From Streptomyces hygroscopicus (GTDB taxonomy: Bacteria > Actinomycetota > Actinomycetes > Streptomycetales > Streptomycetaceae): DNA of 64,000 bases. The position numbers and the translations under genes are program-made. The notes beneath the pieces are model-generated. The model had not been told where the DNA came from, searched no databases, and was given only the letters and a program-made list of their open reading frames with translations. Of this stretch, positions 32,002 through 41,035 are shown piece after piece. Within the stretch, counting starts at the first letter, position 1; each line of letters begins with the position of its first letter. The stretch spans positions 5,580,001 to 5,644,000 of the forward strand of contig CP018627.1 in the NCBI GenBank assembly GCA_002021875.1, read 5' to 3'.

Positions 32002-33951
32002 GTGAAGTACCGACCGAGTCGCCGCACCCGCCGCTTCGGGATCGGTGCGGCGGCAATCACCGTGCTGGCCGGGATGAACGGCCCGGCTCTCTACCGTTTC
32101 AGCTCGGACAAGTACCACGCGTACAAAATCAACCAACCGGAGTACAAGGCGGAGAACGGCCACTGGGATGTGGTCGACGTCCCCGAGCAATACCGGATCA
32201 ATACGATCCACGCCGCCCTGCTGCATACGGGCAAGGTGCTGCTGGTGGCCGGCTCCGGGAACAACGCCAAGAACTTCGACGCCAAGTCCTTCCGCAGCGT
32301 CCTGTGGGACCCGGAGAAGAACACCTTCACCAACATTCCGACCCCCAAGGACCTCTTCTGCTCCGGGCACTCCCAGCTCCCGGACGGAAAGCTGCTGGTG
32401 GCGGGCGGCACCCAGCGCTACGAGAAGCTCAAGGGCGATGTCGAGAAGGCGGGCGGACTGATGTTCGTCCACAACGAGAGCCCCGACAAGCCGAAGACCC
32501 TCCCCGCCGGGACCCGCTTCACGGGCAAGGAGAACGGCAAGACCTTCGTGTCCAAGGACCCGCTTCTCGTTCCGCGCGCGACGAAGAAAAAGAACCCCAA
32601 GACCAAGAAGGTCACGGTCAGCGCGAGCACGGCGCGGGTCTATGTGGAGGCACTGCGCAAGGGCAGAAAGCACCAGACCGGCACCGAGGACAATTACCGG
32701 ATCTCCGGGCTGAAGGGCAAGGACCGACAGAACTTCTACGGCATCGCGCAGAAGCTGTCGTTCGACAAGAAGGACTTCCAGGGCATCAAGCAGGCGTATG
32801 AGTTCGACCCGGTGGCCGAGCGGTACATCCCGGTCGATCCGATGAACGAGGCCCGCTGGTACCCGACCCTGACCGGCCTCCAGGACGGCAAGGTGCTCGC
32901 GGTCTCCGGGCTGGACGAGATCGGCCAGGTGGTCCCGGGGAAGAACGAGATCTACGACCCCAAGACCAAGAAGTGGAAGTACCTGCCCAAGCAGCGCTTC
33001 TTCCCGACGTATCCCGCGCTGTTCCTGACCGGCAAGGGCCGGATCTTCTACACCGGCTCGAACGCCGGATACGGCCCGGACGACAAGGGCCGCACCCCCG
33101 GCATCTGGGATCTGAAGAGCAATCGGTTCGACGTGGTCCCGGGCATCAGCGACCCGGACGCCCTGGAGACCTCGATGTCCGTGCTGCTGCCGCCCGCACA
33201 GGACCAGCGGTACATGGTGCTGGGCGGGGGCGGGGTCGGCGAGGACGCCAAGTCCACGGCGAAGACCCGGATCGTCGATCTGCGCGCCGATAAGCCGCGC
33301 TTCAAAAACGGCCCGGAGCTGTATGCGAAGGTGCGCTATCCGAGCAGCGTGATCCTGCCCGATGACACCATCCTGACCACCAACGGCTCGGGCGACTACC
33401 GGGGCCGCGGCGACACCAATGTGCTCAAGGCCGAGCTCTACACCCCGAAGACCAACACCGCGCGCTCGGTGGCCGATCCGCTGGTGGGCCGCAACTACCA
33501 CTCGGGGGCGCTGCTCCTGCCGGACGGCCGGGTCATGACCTTCGGCTCGGACTCGCTCTTCGGCGACAAGGCCAACACCAAACCGGGTGAGTTCCAGCAG
33601 CAGATCGACCTCTACACCCCGCCGTATCTCTTCCGCGGCTCCCGTCCGAAGCTCACCGACACCGCGCCCAGGACGGTCAAGCCGGGTGCGAAGACCACCT
33701 ACCGGACCGCGCACGCATCGGCGATCACCAAGATGCGGCTGATCCGGCCCGGGTCCTTCACCCATGTGACCAATGTCGAGCAGCGGTCGATCGCGCTCGA
33801 CTTCACGCGGACGAAGGACGGGGTGACGGTGACGCTGCCGAAGGACGCGTCACTGGTACCGCCGGGGTGGTACATGCTCAACGCGGTGGACGACCAGGGC
33901 ACACCGTCGAAGGCGGTGTGGGTAAAGGTGCCCGCGCCCAAGAAGAAGTAA
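32002..33951 (+). CDS. glxA: Copper radical oxidase GlxA (galactose oxidase-like)
   Basis: 649 residues. An N-terminal signal anchor (GIGAAAITVLAGMNGPAL) is followed by kelch-type repeats and a C-terminal DUF1929-like beta domain (SRPKLTDTAP to the end). The Cys that forms the thioether with Tyr is Cys120 in KDLFCSGHS; FFPTYPAL supplies the candidate Tyr, and RNYHSGALLLPDGRV the Tyr-His copper ligands. It oxidises a primary alcohol, producing hydrogen peroxide, and in Streptomyces is needed with CslA for glycan deposition and morphology. A lysine-rich insert lies around residues 185-235. Confidence 0.94.
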   Translation: MKYRPSRRTRRFGIGAAAITVLAGMNGPALYRFSSDKYHAYKINQPEYKAENGHWDVVDVPEQYRINTIHAALLHTGKVLLVAGSGNNAKNFDAKSFRSVLWDPEKNTFTNIPTPKDLFCSGHSQLPDGKLLVAGGTQRYEKLKGDVEKAGGLMFVHNESPDKPKTLPAGTRFTGKENGKTFVSKDPLLVPRATKKKNPKTKKVTVSASTARVYVEALRKGRKHQTGTEDNYRISGLKGKDRQNFYGIAQKLSFDKKDFQGIKQAYEFDPVAERYIPVDPMNEARWYPTLTGLQDGKVLAVSGLDEIGQVVPGKNEIYDPKTKKWKYLPKQRFFPTYPALFLTGKGRIFYTGSNAGYGPDDKGRTPGIWDLKSNRFDVVPGISDPDALETSMSVLLPPAQDQRYMVLGGGGVGEDAKSTAKTRIVDLRADKPRFKNGPELYAKVRYPSSVILPDDTILTTNGSGDYRGRGDTNVLKAELYTPKTNTARSVADPLVGRNYHSGALLLPDGRVMTFGSDSLFGDKANTKPGEFQQQIDLYTPPYLFRGSRPKLTDTAPRTVKPGAKTTYRTAHASAITKMRLIRPGSFTHVTNVEQRSIALDFTRTKDGVTVTLPKDASLVPPGWYMLNAVDDQGTPSKAVWVKVPAPKKK

Positions 33952-33976
33952 CAGCCGGCCGGCCGCCCTAACCGAC

Positions 33977-34003
33977 CTAGCTGTCCTAGCTGTCCTAGCT
34001 GTC
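33977..34003. repeat. Three tandem 9-bp repeats at the GH6 gene stop
   Basis: CTAGCTGTC three times in a row; the GH6 gene's TAG stop is within the last copy, so repeat-number change would move only the untranslated tail. Confidence 0.85.
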
Positions 34004-35080
34004 CTTACGATTGGCGTTACGGGCGAGATCGAGCGCGTACCGGGGCCACCACCGACCCGCGGTGGGACCGCCCTTGCAGGTGCCGTCCGACTCGCCCGGA
34101 CGCTTGATCCACAGATAGGCGTCGACCAGCCTGTCCCCGGTGTCGGTGGTCGGCCGCTCGCCCAGCGCCCGGCCCTTCGGATTGCACCACGCCTGCGGAT
34201 CGTCCTTACCGGGGGCCGGGCCATTGCCGTTACGGCTGGTGTCGATCACGAAGGGCTTGCCGCCGGTCAGTGCGGACAGCCTCTTGCCGTACGCCCTGTT
34301 CTCCTGGGTCGTCTGGTAGTTCGAGGTGTTCAGCGCGAAGCCGTCGGCCTTACGGATACCGGCCCGCTTCAGCGGCTCGACCAGCCGGCGCGGGTCCTTG
34401 ATCCAGTGGGGGTTTCCGGCGTCCAGATAGACCTTGGTGCGCGGCAGCCCCTTGAGCTTGTCCACAGCGCCGGTCAGTAAGTCGTACCGCTCCTCATGGA
34501 ACTGCTTGGGCGTACAGCCGTCCACCACGTGCGGCAGCGCGTCTGGCTCCAGGATGACCGTCGCCCGCCGGTCGCCGATCCCCCGGACCGTCTTGTCCAG
34601 CCAGGTGCGATAGGCATTGCCGTCGGCGGCGCCGCCCTTGGAATACTGCCCGCAGTCGCGGTGCGGGATGTTGTAGAAGACCAGCAGCGCGTCCCGGTTC
34701 ACCTGATCCGCGGCCGCGGTGAACCCCCGCGCCTGCCCCTCCGGATCGTCCACCCCGAGCCACTCCGCGACGGGCTGCTCCGCGATCTTCTGTATCAGCC
34801 TGGCCTCGCCGTCCGCCCCCTTCTTCCGATACGCCGCCACCTGCCGCGCCGCGCTGCCATCCGGATTCACCCAGTAGGGAATCGTGGACTTGGGCCGCTG
34901 CTTCGCCTGCCCGGCGAGGGAGGCATGATCACTGTCACCCTTCGAGGCCCCAAAGCACCCGGAGAGCACCACACACGACAACAGCGCCCCGGCGGCGGAG
35001 AGCGCGCGAGTGCGAGTGCGAGTGCGGATGCGGATGGTACGGGCAACGTGACGCGAACGGCCGGTGTAACTGCCGTACAT
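33995..35080 (-). CDS. cslZ: GH6 endoglucanase/cellobiohydrolase lipoprotein (CslZ-like)
   Basis: 361 residues from ATG 35080 (AAGGGGGAG upstream). A signal with an Arg-Thr repeat (RIRTRTRTR) ends in the lipobox VVLSGC. The GH6 barrel shows LLVFYNIPHRDCGQYSKGG, VILEPDALPH and FVIDTSRNGNG, including the expected catalytic Asp and the substrate-binding Trp motif YLWIKRPGESDG. It hydrolyses beta-1,4-glucan and probably trims or releases the CslA product. Codon 201 is TTA (34478-34480). It converges with glxA rather than being in the same operon. Confidence 0.9.
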   Translation of the reverse strand: MYGSYTGRSRHVARTIRIRTRTRTRALSAAGALLSCVVLSGCFGASKGDSDHASLAGQAKQRPKSTIPYWVNPDGSAARQVAAYRKKGADGEARLIQKIAEQPVAEWLGVDDPEGQARGFTAAADQVNRDALLVFYNIPHRDCGQYSKGGAADGNAYRTWLDKTVRGIGDRRATVILEPDALPHVVDGCTPKQFHEERYDLLTGAVDKLKGLPRTKVYLDAGNPHWIKDPRRLVEPLKRAGIRKADGFALNTSNYQTTQENRAYGKRLSALTGGKPFVIDTSRNGNGPAPGKDDPQAWCNPKGRALGERPTTDTGDRLVDAYLWIKRPGESDGTCKGGPTAGRWWPRYALDLARNANRKDS

Positions 35081-35385
35081 CCACTCCCCCTTGGGTGCAC
35101 GCTCCGGGGAACAGACGGTGATCCCCCGGCGGGACAAGACCGGTCGAATCAATCCTTACACACCGCCCCGAACCACCACGGCCTCATCCACAACCCACCC
35201 AGTTTTTCGCCCGTACGCCATGACGCGATGCGCCCCGCGGGAGGGGCGGAGCCCCGAGCAGGGGTGCGGGGCCCAGCCCCGAGCGGGGTCCGGGGCGCAG
35301 CCCCGAGCGGGTTGCAGGGGCGCGGGCCTCTGGTTTCGGGGAGGGGTGGGGTGGGGGCTTTGGCCGCTGCAGGGGACCGGACCGC
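35081..35385. repeat. GC-rich intergenic repeats and hairpins
   Basis: 305 nt without a gene. 35261-35284 and 35285-35308 are imperfect 24-bp direct repeats of the GGGGTSCGGGGCSCAGCCCC type, with a shorter copy before them at 35242. Each copy can fold (GGGGC...GCCCC). Typical Streptomyces terminator-like repeats downstream of the sortase gene. Confidence 0.55.
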
Positions 35386-36114
35386 CTAGTGCGCATTGCG
35401 GCTTCCGGCCGACACATTGTGGGCGGAGCCCGTCGTGCCGGTCAGGTAGGCCGAGACGACGACGTTCGCCGTATACGTGCGCGTCGAGCGGTTGAACTTC
35501 CCTCCGCAGGTGATCAGCCGCAGCTCCGCACGGTCATGGGACCGCGATCCGTACACCCGTCGCGCATCGAAGTGCTTCTCCGGCACCACCTCGACGTCCT
35601 CGACCGTGAACTCCGCCGTCGTACCGTCCGATCGCGCGACCCGCACCCGCTCCCCCCGCTTGAGGTCGCTCAGCCCGTGGAAGACCGCAGGTCTGCTCTT
35701 CGTGTCGAGGTGGCCGACCAGCAGCGCGGCGCCCGGGGAGCCGGGCTCGGGGCCGGCGCGGTACCAGCCGACCGTGCCGGGGCGGCTGACGGACGGGGGC
35801 TTCACGGCTCCGTCGCGGTCGAGGCCGCTGGCGACGATGGGGGCGCGGACCCCCGCCGCCTCGATGACGACCCGCTTCGGCCGGGCGGACGCCAGCGGCG
35901 CGTGCGCCGGGGGCAGCGGATGGGCGGGCGGGCGGCCGACCGCGGCCACGTCCCCGGTCATCGGCGCCGGACCGCCCGTTCCCTCCGTGGTGTCCCGGCC
36001 CCACATCCACAGGCCGAGCAGCAGCGCCACCCAGGCCACCCCCGTGGCCAGCCGTCCGAGGCCGGAGAAGCGATTCCCGTCCACGTTCCCGTCCATCTCG
36101 GTGTCCATGTCCAT
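35386..36114 (-). CDS. Class F sortase
   Basis: 242 residues. One N-terminal membrane helix (LATGVAWVALLLGLWMWG), a Pro-rich linker, then the sortase barrel with catalytic His in LVGHLDTK, Cys in LRLITCGG and Arg in STRTYTANVVV. It transpeptidates secreted proteins to peptidoglycan. Its gene starts 5 nt after the stop of the small secreted protein upstream, a common actinobacterial pair. Confidence 0.9.
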   Translation of the reverse strand: MDMDTEMDGNVDGNRFSGLGRLATGVAWVALLLGLWMWGRDTTEGTGGPAPMTGDVAAVGRPPAHPLPPAHAPLASARPKRVVIEAAGVRAPIVASGLDRDGAVKPPSVSRPGTVGWYRAGPEPGSPGAALLVGHLDTKSRPAVFHGLSDLKRGERVRVARSDGTTAEFTVEDVEVVPEKHFDARRVYGSRSHDRAELRLITCGGKFNRSTRTYTANVVVSAYLTGTTGSAHNVSAGSRNAH

Positions 36115-36119
36115 GGCGA

Positions 36120-36695
36120 TCAGCCCGCCGTACCGGAGGGATGGCGGCGGCGGTGGACCGCGAGGCCGCCGACGGCCAGGGCCGTACCGCCCGAGAGCAC
36201 CAGGCCGTACGCCTCCGCACCGCCGATGTCATCACGTGCCCGGGTCTCGTCGCGCGCGGTGCCGCCTCCGCCCGCGCGGACGGGGGCGACGGGCGAGGGC
36301 GGGCGTTCCACGGCGAGGGAGACCCCGCCCATGCCGCCCTTACCGTCCTCACGGCCCTCACGGCCCTCACGAGCGAGGCCGTCCGCGCAGTCCACGGTGA
36401 CCCGGTGCGCCCCCTTGGTCGCCGTCGAGCGGATCGTCGCCTCGCTGAAGAGCGCGTCCCCCTCGGGGGTCAGCTCCGCGTCGTCCACGAACACCGGTGA
36501 CGAGGCCGTGGCCTCCCGGTCAGGGCAGCCGAAGGCCCAGACCTCGACCTCGGCGCCGGGGGCGAGGGCATGCGGACTGATCCGGATCGTGGCGGTGGCG
36601 GAGTGGCGCTGGTCGGCGAGGGCCGGAGCAGCGGCCGTCACCGCCGCGACGGCGGCGCATGCTGCGGTACAGAGAGTGAGTGCGACGATGCGCAT
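36120..36695 (-). CDS. Secreted protein paired with the class F sortase
   Basis: 191 residues. Signal peptide (ALTLCTAACAAVAAVTAAA) cut near ALA; a beta-rich middle with one disulfide-type Cys pair (FGCPD, VDCAD); then a low-complexity Gly/Arg segment and a C-terminal helix (YGLVLSGGTALAVGGLAV) with Arg-rich tail. No LPXTG motif before the helix. Family not named; homologues normally sit beside class F sortases. Confidence 0.75.
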   Translation of the reverse strand: MRIVALTLCTAACAAVAAVTAAAPALADQRHSATATIRISPHALAPGAEVEVWAFGCPDREATASSPVFVDDAELTPEGDALFSEATIRSTATKGAHRVTVDCADGLAREGREGREDGKGGMGGVSLAVERPPSPVAPVRAGGGGTARDETRARDDIGGAEAYGLVLSGGTALAVGGLAVHRRRHPSGTAG

Positions 36696-36839
36696 GGTGA
36701 GAACCTCCCGATACCAAGAGGCTCACGCGCCCGGCAGGGGCCCGCATCCGCTGCGGGCGCCTACTGCGCCATCCGGGGCACAGGGGGCGCTGGCGGGTCG
36801 GACAGGGGCCACCGGCGGGTCAAGCAGCGGCCCGGCGGG

Positions 36840-37622
36840 TCAGGCGATGCGTTCCACGAGATCCGCGATGGAGTCGACGACCGTGGACGGGCGGTACGGA
36901 TACCGGTCCACCTCTGCCGCCTTGGTCACCCCGGTGAGCACCAGGAAGGTCTCCATACCGGCCTCGAGCCCGGCCCGGACATCGGTGTCCATCCGGTCGC
37001 CGATCATCGCGCTGGTCTCGGAGTGGGCACCGATCGCGTTCAGCCCGGAGCGCATCATCAGCGGATTGGGCTTGCCGACGAAGTACGGCTTCTGGCCGGT
37101 GGCCTTGGTGATCAGCGCGGCCACGGAGCCGGTGGCGGGCAGCGCACCCTCCGCGGAGGGGCCGATCTCATCGGGGTTCGTGGCGATGAACCGCGCACCG
37201 TCGTTGATCAGCCGGATGGCCTTGGTGAGCGCCTCGAAGCTGTACGTACGGGTCTCGCCGAGCACCACATAGTCCGGCTCGACATCCGTAAGGACGTAGC
37301 CGATGTCGTGCAGCGCGGTCGTCAGCCCCGCCTCCCCGATCACATACGCGGTGCCGCCGGGGCGCTGCTCGTCCAGGAACTGGGCACTGGCCAGCGCCGA
37401 CGTCCAGATGTTGGCCACCGGGACGTCCAGCCCGATCCGGGACAGCCGGGCATGGAGGTCGCGCGGGGTGTAGATGGAGTTGTTGGTGAGCACCAGGAAG
37501 GGCGTGCCGGACTCGCGCAGCCGCTTGACGAAGGCATCGGCACCTGGCACCGGTATGCCCTCGTGCATCAGGACACCGTCCATGTCGGTGAGCCATGACT
37601 CGATCGGCTTGCGCTCTGCCAC
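36840..37622 (-). CDS. HAD-IIA (NagD-like) phosphatase
   Basis: 260 residues from GTG 37622. HAD motif I is WLTDMDGVLMHEG near residue 11, motif II FLVLTNNS, and the C-terminal GDRMDTDVRAGLEAGM is motif IV; GKPNPLMM carries the Lys. Cytoplasmic phosphatase of nucleotide- or sugar-phosphate type. Followed at its stop by a Gly-rich spacer. Confidence 0.9.
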   Translation of the reverse strand: MAERKPIESWLTDMDGVLMHEGIPVPGADAFVKRLRESGTPFLVLTNNSIYTPRDLHARLSRIGLDVPVANIWTSALASAQFLDEQRPGGTAYVIGEAGLTTALHDIGYVLTDVEPDYVVLGETRTYSFEALTKAIRLINDGARFIATNPDEIGPSAEGALPATGSVAALITKATGQKPYFVGKPNPLMMRSGLNAIGAHSETSAMIGDRMDTDVRAGLEAGMETFLVLTGVTKAAEVDRYPYRPSTVVDSIADLVERIA

Positions 37623-37833
37623 TGGTTGCTCTCCGCTCGGAATCGACCTTTGGCGACGACCTCAGCCTAACCGGGGAAAGCCCTGGGGAGACCGCCCCGT
37701 GTCCGGGAGCACAATGCGTTCGCCGTCCGTTCGCGCCCCGTCCCAGCGCGACAGATCCGCACAGGTGTCTGATCCTGAGGGAGGGGCGGACTCCGCCCCT
37801 CCCTGGAACGAGCCGGACCGTAAGGAGGCCGCG

Positions 37834-38022
37834 ATGGGCATGATGGACAAGCTCAAGGGCGCGATCAGCAAGAACCCCGACAAGGCTCGGAAGGGCACTC
37901 GCAAGGGGGCCGAGGCCGCCGACAAGAAGACGGGCGGCAAGCACTCGGAGCAGATCCAGTCCGGCTCGGACAAGATCGACGACGAGCTGCGCCGCCGGGG
38001 CGAGGGGCCCCGGGGCCAGTAG
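37834..38022 (+). CDS. Rv0909/MT0933-type small antitoxin family protein
   Basis: 62 residues, lysine-rich (MMDKLKGAISKNPDKARKG and QIQSGSDKIDDELRRRGEG). TAAGGAGG sits 5 nt before ATG 37834. The family is named for a mycobacterial antitoxin, but no toxin gene is adjacent here, so a non-toxin role is likely. The shorter frame was preferred over a longer one that reads through upstream noncoding sequence. Confidence 0.8.
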   Translation: MGMMDKLKGAISKNPDKARKGTRKGAEAADKKTGGKHSEQIQSGSDKIDDELRRRGEGPRGQ

Positions 38023-38055
38023 CTCGGAGTTGAGGGCGTCGGGGACGTCGGGGCT

Positions 38056-39678
38056 TCAGGTCCCCGAGCGCCGGGACCTCACCACGAGGACGGTGCCACA
38101 GGTCACGAGCGCGGCGCTGATGACGCCGAGCCCCGCGAGCAGGGCGGTGTGACGGCCCGTCGCGGCGAGTTCGGGCATCCGCTCGCGCTCGTGGCCGCCG
38201 TCCTGCTCGTGACGTCCGTCGGCGCCGGTGCCGGTGCTGGGGTCGGCTTGGGACTCACGTCCGGGTTCGGTTTCGGCGCCAGGGTCGGTACCCGGGTCCG
38301 TTTCAGCGCCGGGGTCCGTTTCGGTGCCCAGGTCGGATTCGGCGCTGGGGTCGTCGGTCTCCGTGCCCAGCTCGGTGTCGGTGCCCAGGTCGGTGTCGGT
38401 GCCCAGGTCGGTGTCGGTGCCCAGGTCGGTGTCGGTACCGAGGTCGTCCGCGTCGAGGCCCTCGTCGAGGTCGGTACCGGTACCGGTACCGGCGTCGGCG
38501 TCGGCGTCCGTCCCAGTGTCCGTACCTGCCTCGGTGTCGGCGCCCGTATCGGTGTCGGTACCTGTGCCGGCGTCCGCGCCCGCGTCCTCGCCGAGGTCCG
38601 CGTCCGTGTCGGTGTCGACATCAGCGCCCGGCTCAGTATCGGTACCCGTGTCCGTATCGGCATCCGCTCCGGTCTCCGTGTCCGTTTCGGCACTGGGATC
38701 GGTGTCGACGTCGGCCTCCGCGTCGGCATCAGCGTCGCTGTCGGCACGGGGCGGCACTACGGCCGAATGGCTCTCCTTATGGCTTGCACCGGAGCTCGGG
38801 GTCCGGCTCGGCGCGGCGGGGGCGGAGGTCCGGGTCTTCTCCGGCGTTCGCGTCGGAGCGGCCGTGGGGCTCTTGGAGCGGGTGGTCGGCTGCTGCGGCG
38901 CGGGCTTTGTCTCGGTAGCTCCGTCGGTGTCGGCTCCGGCGCCGACACCGGCATCCGTCTCCCTATCCCTGACGGCGCCCGTAGCCGCCCTGGTCCGCGT
39001 TCCGGTACCCGTCTGGGCCTCCGTGCCCGTCCCGGCCTCCGTACCGGCACCCGTGCCCGTGCCCGTGCCCGAACCCGCCCCCGTAGCCGCCGGGCCGATG
39101 CGGAATTCGTAGTCGTTCGACTGTCCCACCCAGTCGCCGTCGTCCGCGCGCCGCTGTACGGCGATGGCGTTGGCCGTCACCGACCCCTCGGGCGCGTCCT
39201 CGGTGAAACGCGTACGCACCTGGACGTCGACGGTCTTGTGCGCGGGCACGGTGAAACCCTTGAAATGGCTGTTGTCGAAGACCCCGATGTTCTCGTCCTC
39301 GTCCGTCGTCTGGAAGGAGACGGCTCGCCAGGTGGCGCCGCCCTCCGCGGACGGGTCCAGGAACTCGAAACCAATATGGCGGGGCCGCAGTTCACGGGCC
39401 TGGTCGAGCAGAACGGCGATGGGGTGGATGGCACGGCAGCCGGTGTCCGTGGCATTGCGCAGTTCGAGGTGCCAGCCGCGCCAGCCGCCGCCCCGGGCGT
39501 ACTGATCCGGCCCATCGCGCAGATGGGCTTCGATCGGGAAGTCGGAGGCGTTCCGGCCCCCGCAGGCGGCGGACTCGGCCTCGGCGGCGTACACCGGGAT
39601 TCCATAGAGGGCGGGGGCGAACGCGAGCGCGGCCGCCGGAAGGACAGCTCGTAGGGACAGTGCGGTGGGCAAGCGCAT
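38056..39678 (-). CDS. LAXTG-type cell-wall protein with long Asp-Thr/Gly-Thr stalk
   Basis: 540 residues. Signal peptide ends near VYAAEA; a globular beta domain of about 160 residues follows (HLELRNATDTGCRAIHP, FKGFTVPAHKTVDVQVRTRF). Residues 200-490 are a low-complexity stalk of Thr/Gly then Asp/Thr/Ala repeats including four DTDLGT units. The end, MPELAATGRH, a helix (LLAGLGVISAALVTCGTVLV) and RSRRS form a sorting signal of the LAXTG kind used by class E sortases, one of which is encoded at 44880. Probably displayed on the hyphal surface. Confidence 0.85.
   Translation of the reverse strand: MRLPTALSLRAVLPAAALAFAPALYGIPVYAAEAESAACGGRNASDFPIEAHLRDGPDQYARGGGWRGWHLELRNATDTGCRAIHPIAVLLDQARELRPRHIGFEFLDPSAEGGATWRAVSFQTTDEDENIGVFDNSHFKGFTVPAHKTVDVQVRTRFTEDAPEGSVTANAIAVQRRADDGDWVGQSNDYEFRIGPAATGAGSGTGTGTGAGTEAGTGTEAQTGTGTRTRAATGAVRDRETDAGVGAGADTDGATETKPAPQQPTTRSKSPTAAPTRTPEKTRTSAPAAPSRTPSSGASHKESHSAVVPPRADSDADADAEADVDTDPSAETDTETGADADTDTGTDTEPGADVDTDTDADLGEDAGADAGTGTDTDTGADTEAGTDTGTDADADAGTGTGTDLDEGLDADDLGTDTDLGTDTDLGTDTDLGTDTELGTETDDPSAESDLGTETDPGAETDPGTDPGAETEPGRESQADPSTGTGADGRHEQDGGHERERMPELAATGRHTALLAGLGVISAALVTCGTVLVVRSRRSGT
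38363..38434. repeat. Four tandem 18-bp repeats encoding the Asp-Thr stalk
   Basis: GTGCCCAGGTCGGTGTCG four times (first copy with one change). In frame, giving DTDLGT units; copy number can vary without frameshift. Confidence 0.9.
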
Positions 39679-39794
39679 GAGTGACCTCTGCTGTGCGGGG
39701 TTTCCCCGAGCACTGCGCTACATTCCGCGTCCGCACGCCGACACACCGCACCAGGCCCGGATTGCCCCCGACTGGCGGTCAGGATCCCCCTCGA

Positions 39795-40967
39795 TCAGCC
39801 CAGTGCGAACAGTGGTGCGAGTACGAGCCGGGCGGCGCCCTCGACCACGGCCCGCCCGCCCCGCTCCACGACATCCACGGGCACGGGGAGGCGGCTGGCG
39901 CGGGCGGAGTCCTCGGCGATCATCGTGGCCACACCGCGAACGTAGGGCTCGGGGTCGGCCAGCACCACCCGGCCGCCCAGCAGCACCCGGTCGATGTCGA
40001 GGAGCCGTACGAGGTTGGCCGCGCCGACGCCGAGCAGCCGCGCCGCGTCCGTATGGTCGTCGCGTGCGACGGCGGCGAGGCACAGCGCCTCCAGGCAGCC
40101 GCGATTGCCGCATTCGCAGGGCGGCCCGTCGAGCTGGATCACCTGATGCCCGAACTCGCCCGCGTCGGTTCGCGCCCCCCGGTAGACGTCCCCGCCGAGC
40201 ATCAGACCGGCGCCCAGACCCGTGCCCAGATGGAGATACGCGGCCGACGCGGCGGTCCCGGTGGTCACCAGCCCGAGCGCCGCGGCGTTGGTGTCCTTGT
40301 CGAGGACGACGGGCAGGGCGAGCCGCTCGGCGAGCGCGTCACGCAGCGGGAAGCCGTCCCACTGGGGGAAGCCGGTGACACGGTGCAACACGCCGGAGCC
40401 GTGGTCGAGCGGTCCCGGCGCGGCGACGCCGACGCCGAGCAGCCCACCGCCCAGCCCACCGCCCGCCGCGCCGCCGGTCGCGCCACCAGTCTCCGTGCCA
40501 GTCTCCGTAAGGCCGGTCCCGGCATCCGTAAGGCCGGTCCCGGCGTCCGCGAGGAGCGCCCTGACCTCGGCGGTGGCCGCCGCGAGCGCCTCCTCCGCCC
40601 GCGCGCCGAAGTCGAAGGGCGCGGTGCGGGCGGCGACCGGTGTACCCGCGAGGTCGACGAGGACGGCCGTCAGCTCATCGCGGTCGAGCTGCAGCCCGAT
40701 CGCATGGCGGGCGCCCGGGACCAGGCGGAGCACGGCGGGCGGTTTGCCGCCGGTCGAGGCGCGCTGCCCGGCCTCCACCGCCAGCCCCTCCGTCCTCAGG
40801 CGCGCCGTGATCTTGCTGACGGCCTGGGGGGTCAGCCCGGTGTGGCCGGCCAGCTCCGGTCGGCTGACGCCGTCCTCGCCCGCGTCCCGCAGCAGACGCA
40901 GGACGAGCGCGGCGTTATGGCTGCGCAGGGCGGTCAGATTGGCTCCGGGCCCGGCCGCCCCCGACAT
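39795..40967 (-). CDS. ROK-family transcriptional regulator
   Basis: 390 residues from ATG 40967 (GTG 40979 would add four). N-terminal winged helix HTGLTPQAVSKITARLRTEG; ROK kinase-like domain with VLDKDTNAAALG, HLGTGLGAGLMLGG and the zinc site EFGHQVIQLDGPPCECGNRGC (split as GHQV...CECGNRGC). A Gly/Thr-rich insert sits near residues 145-175. It probably responds to a sugar and controls the divergent dehydrogenase operon through the palindrome at 41010. Confidence 0.9.
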   Translation of the reverse strand: MSGAAGPGANLTALRSHNAALVLRLLRDAGEDGVSRPELAGHTGLTPQAVSKITARLRTEGLAVEAGQRASTGGKPPAVLRLVPGARHAIGLQLDRDELTAVLVDLAGTPVAARTAPFDFGARAEEALAAATAEVRALLADAGTGLTDAGTGLTETGTETGGATGGAAGGGLGGGLLGVGVAAPGPLDHGSGVLHRVTGFPQWDGFPLRDALAERLALPVVLDKDTNAAALGLVTTGTAASAAYLHLGTGLGAGLMLGGDVYRGARTDAGEFGHQVIQLDGPPCECGNRGCLEALCLAAVARDDHTDAARLLGVGAANLVRLLDIDRVLLGGRVVLADPEPYVRGVATMIAEDSARASRLPVPVDVVERGGRAVVEGAARLVLAPLFALG

Positions 40968-41004
40968 GGTGCTGTTCACTCCTCCATTGTGGCCATCGCT
41001 TGCG

Positions 41005-41027
41005 CTTTAGCAACACTGTTGCCAAAG
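41005..41027. promoter_or_regulatory. Probable ROK operator
   Basis: CTTTAGCAACACTGTTGCCAAAG is too long to quote as one run; the core GCAAC-ACT-GTTGC spans 41010-41022 with flanking CTTT and AAAG. It lies in the 68-nt divergent spacer, overlapping the space expected for both promoters. Confidence 0.65.
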
Positions 41028-41035
41028 TGGCCCTC

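Noticed and set aside
37474..37833. Upstream extension of the small antitoxin-family gene
   Set aside because: It overlaps the HAD gene and a promoter-like spacer, while a strong ribosome site marks ATG 37834.
38149..39654. Long open frame antisense to the LAXTG protein
   Set aside because: It is a by-product of the GC-rich repeated codons on the other strand; the translation is low complexity without a start signal.
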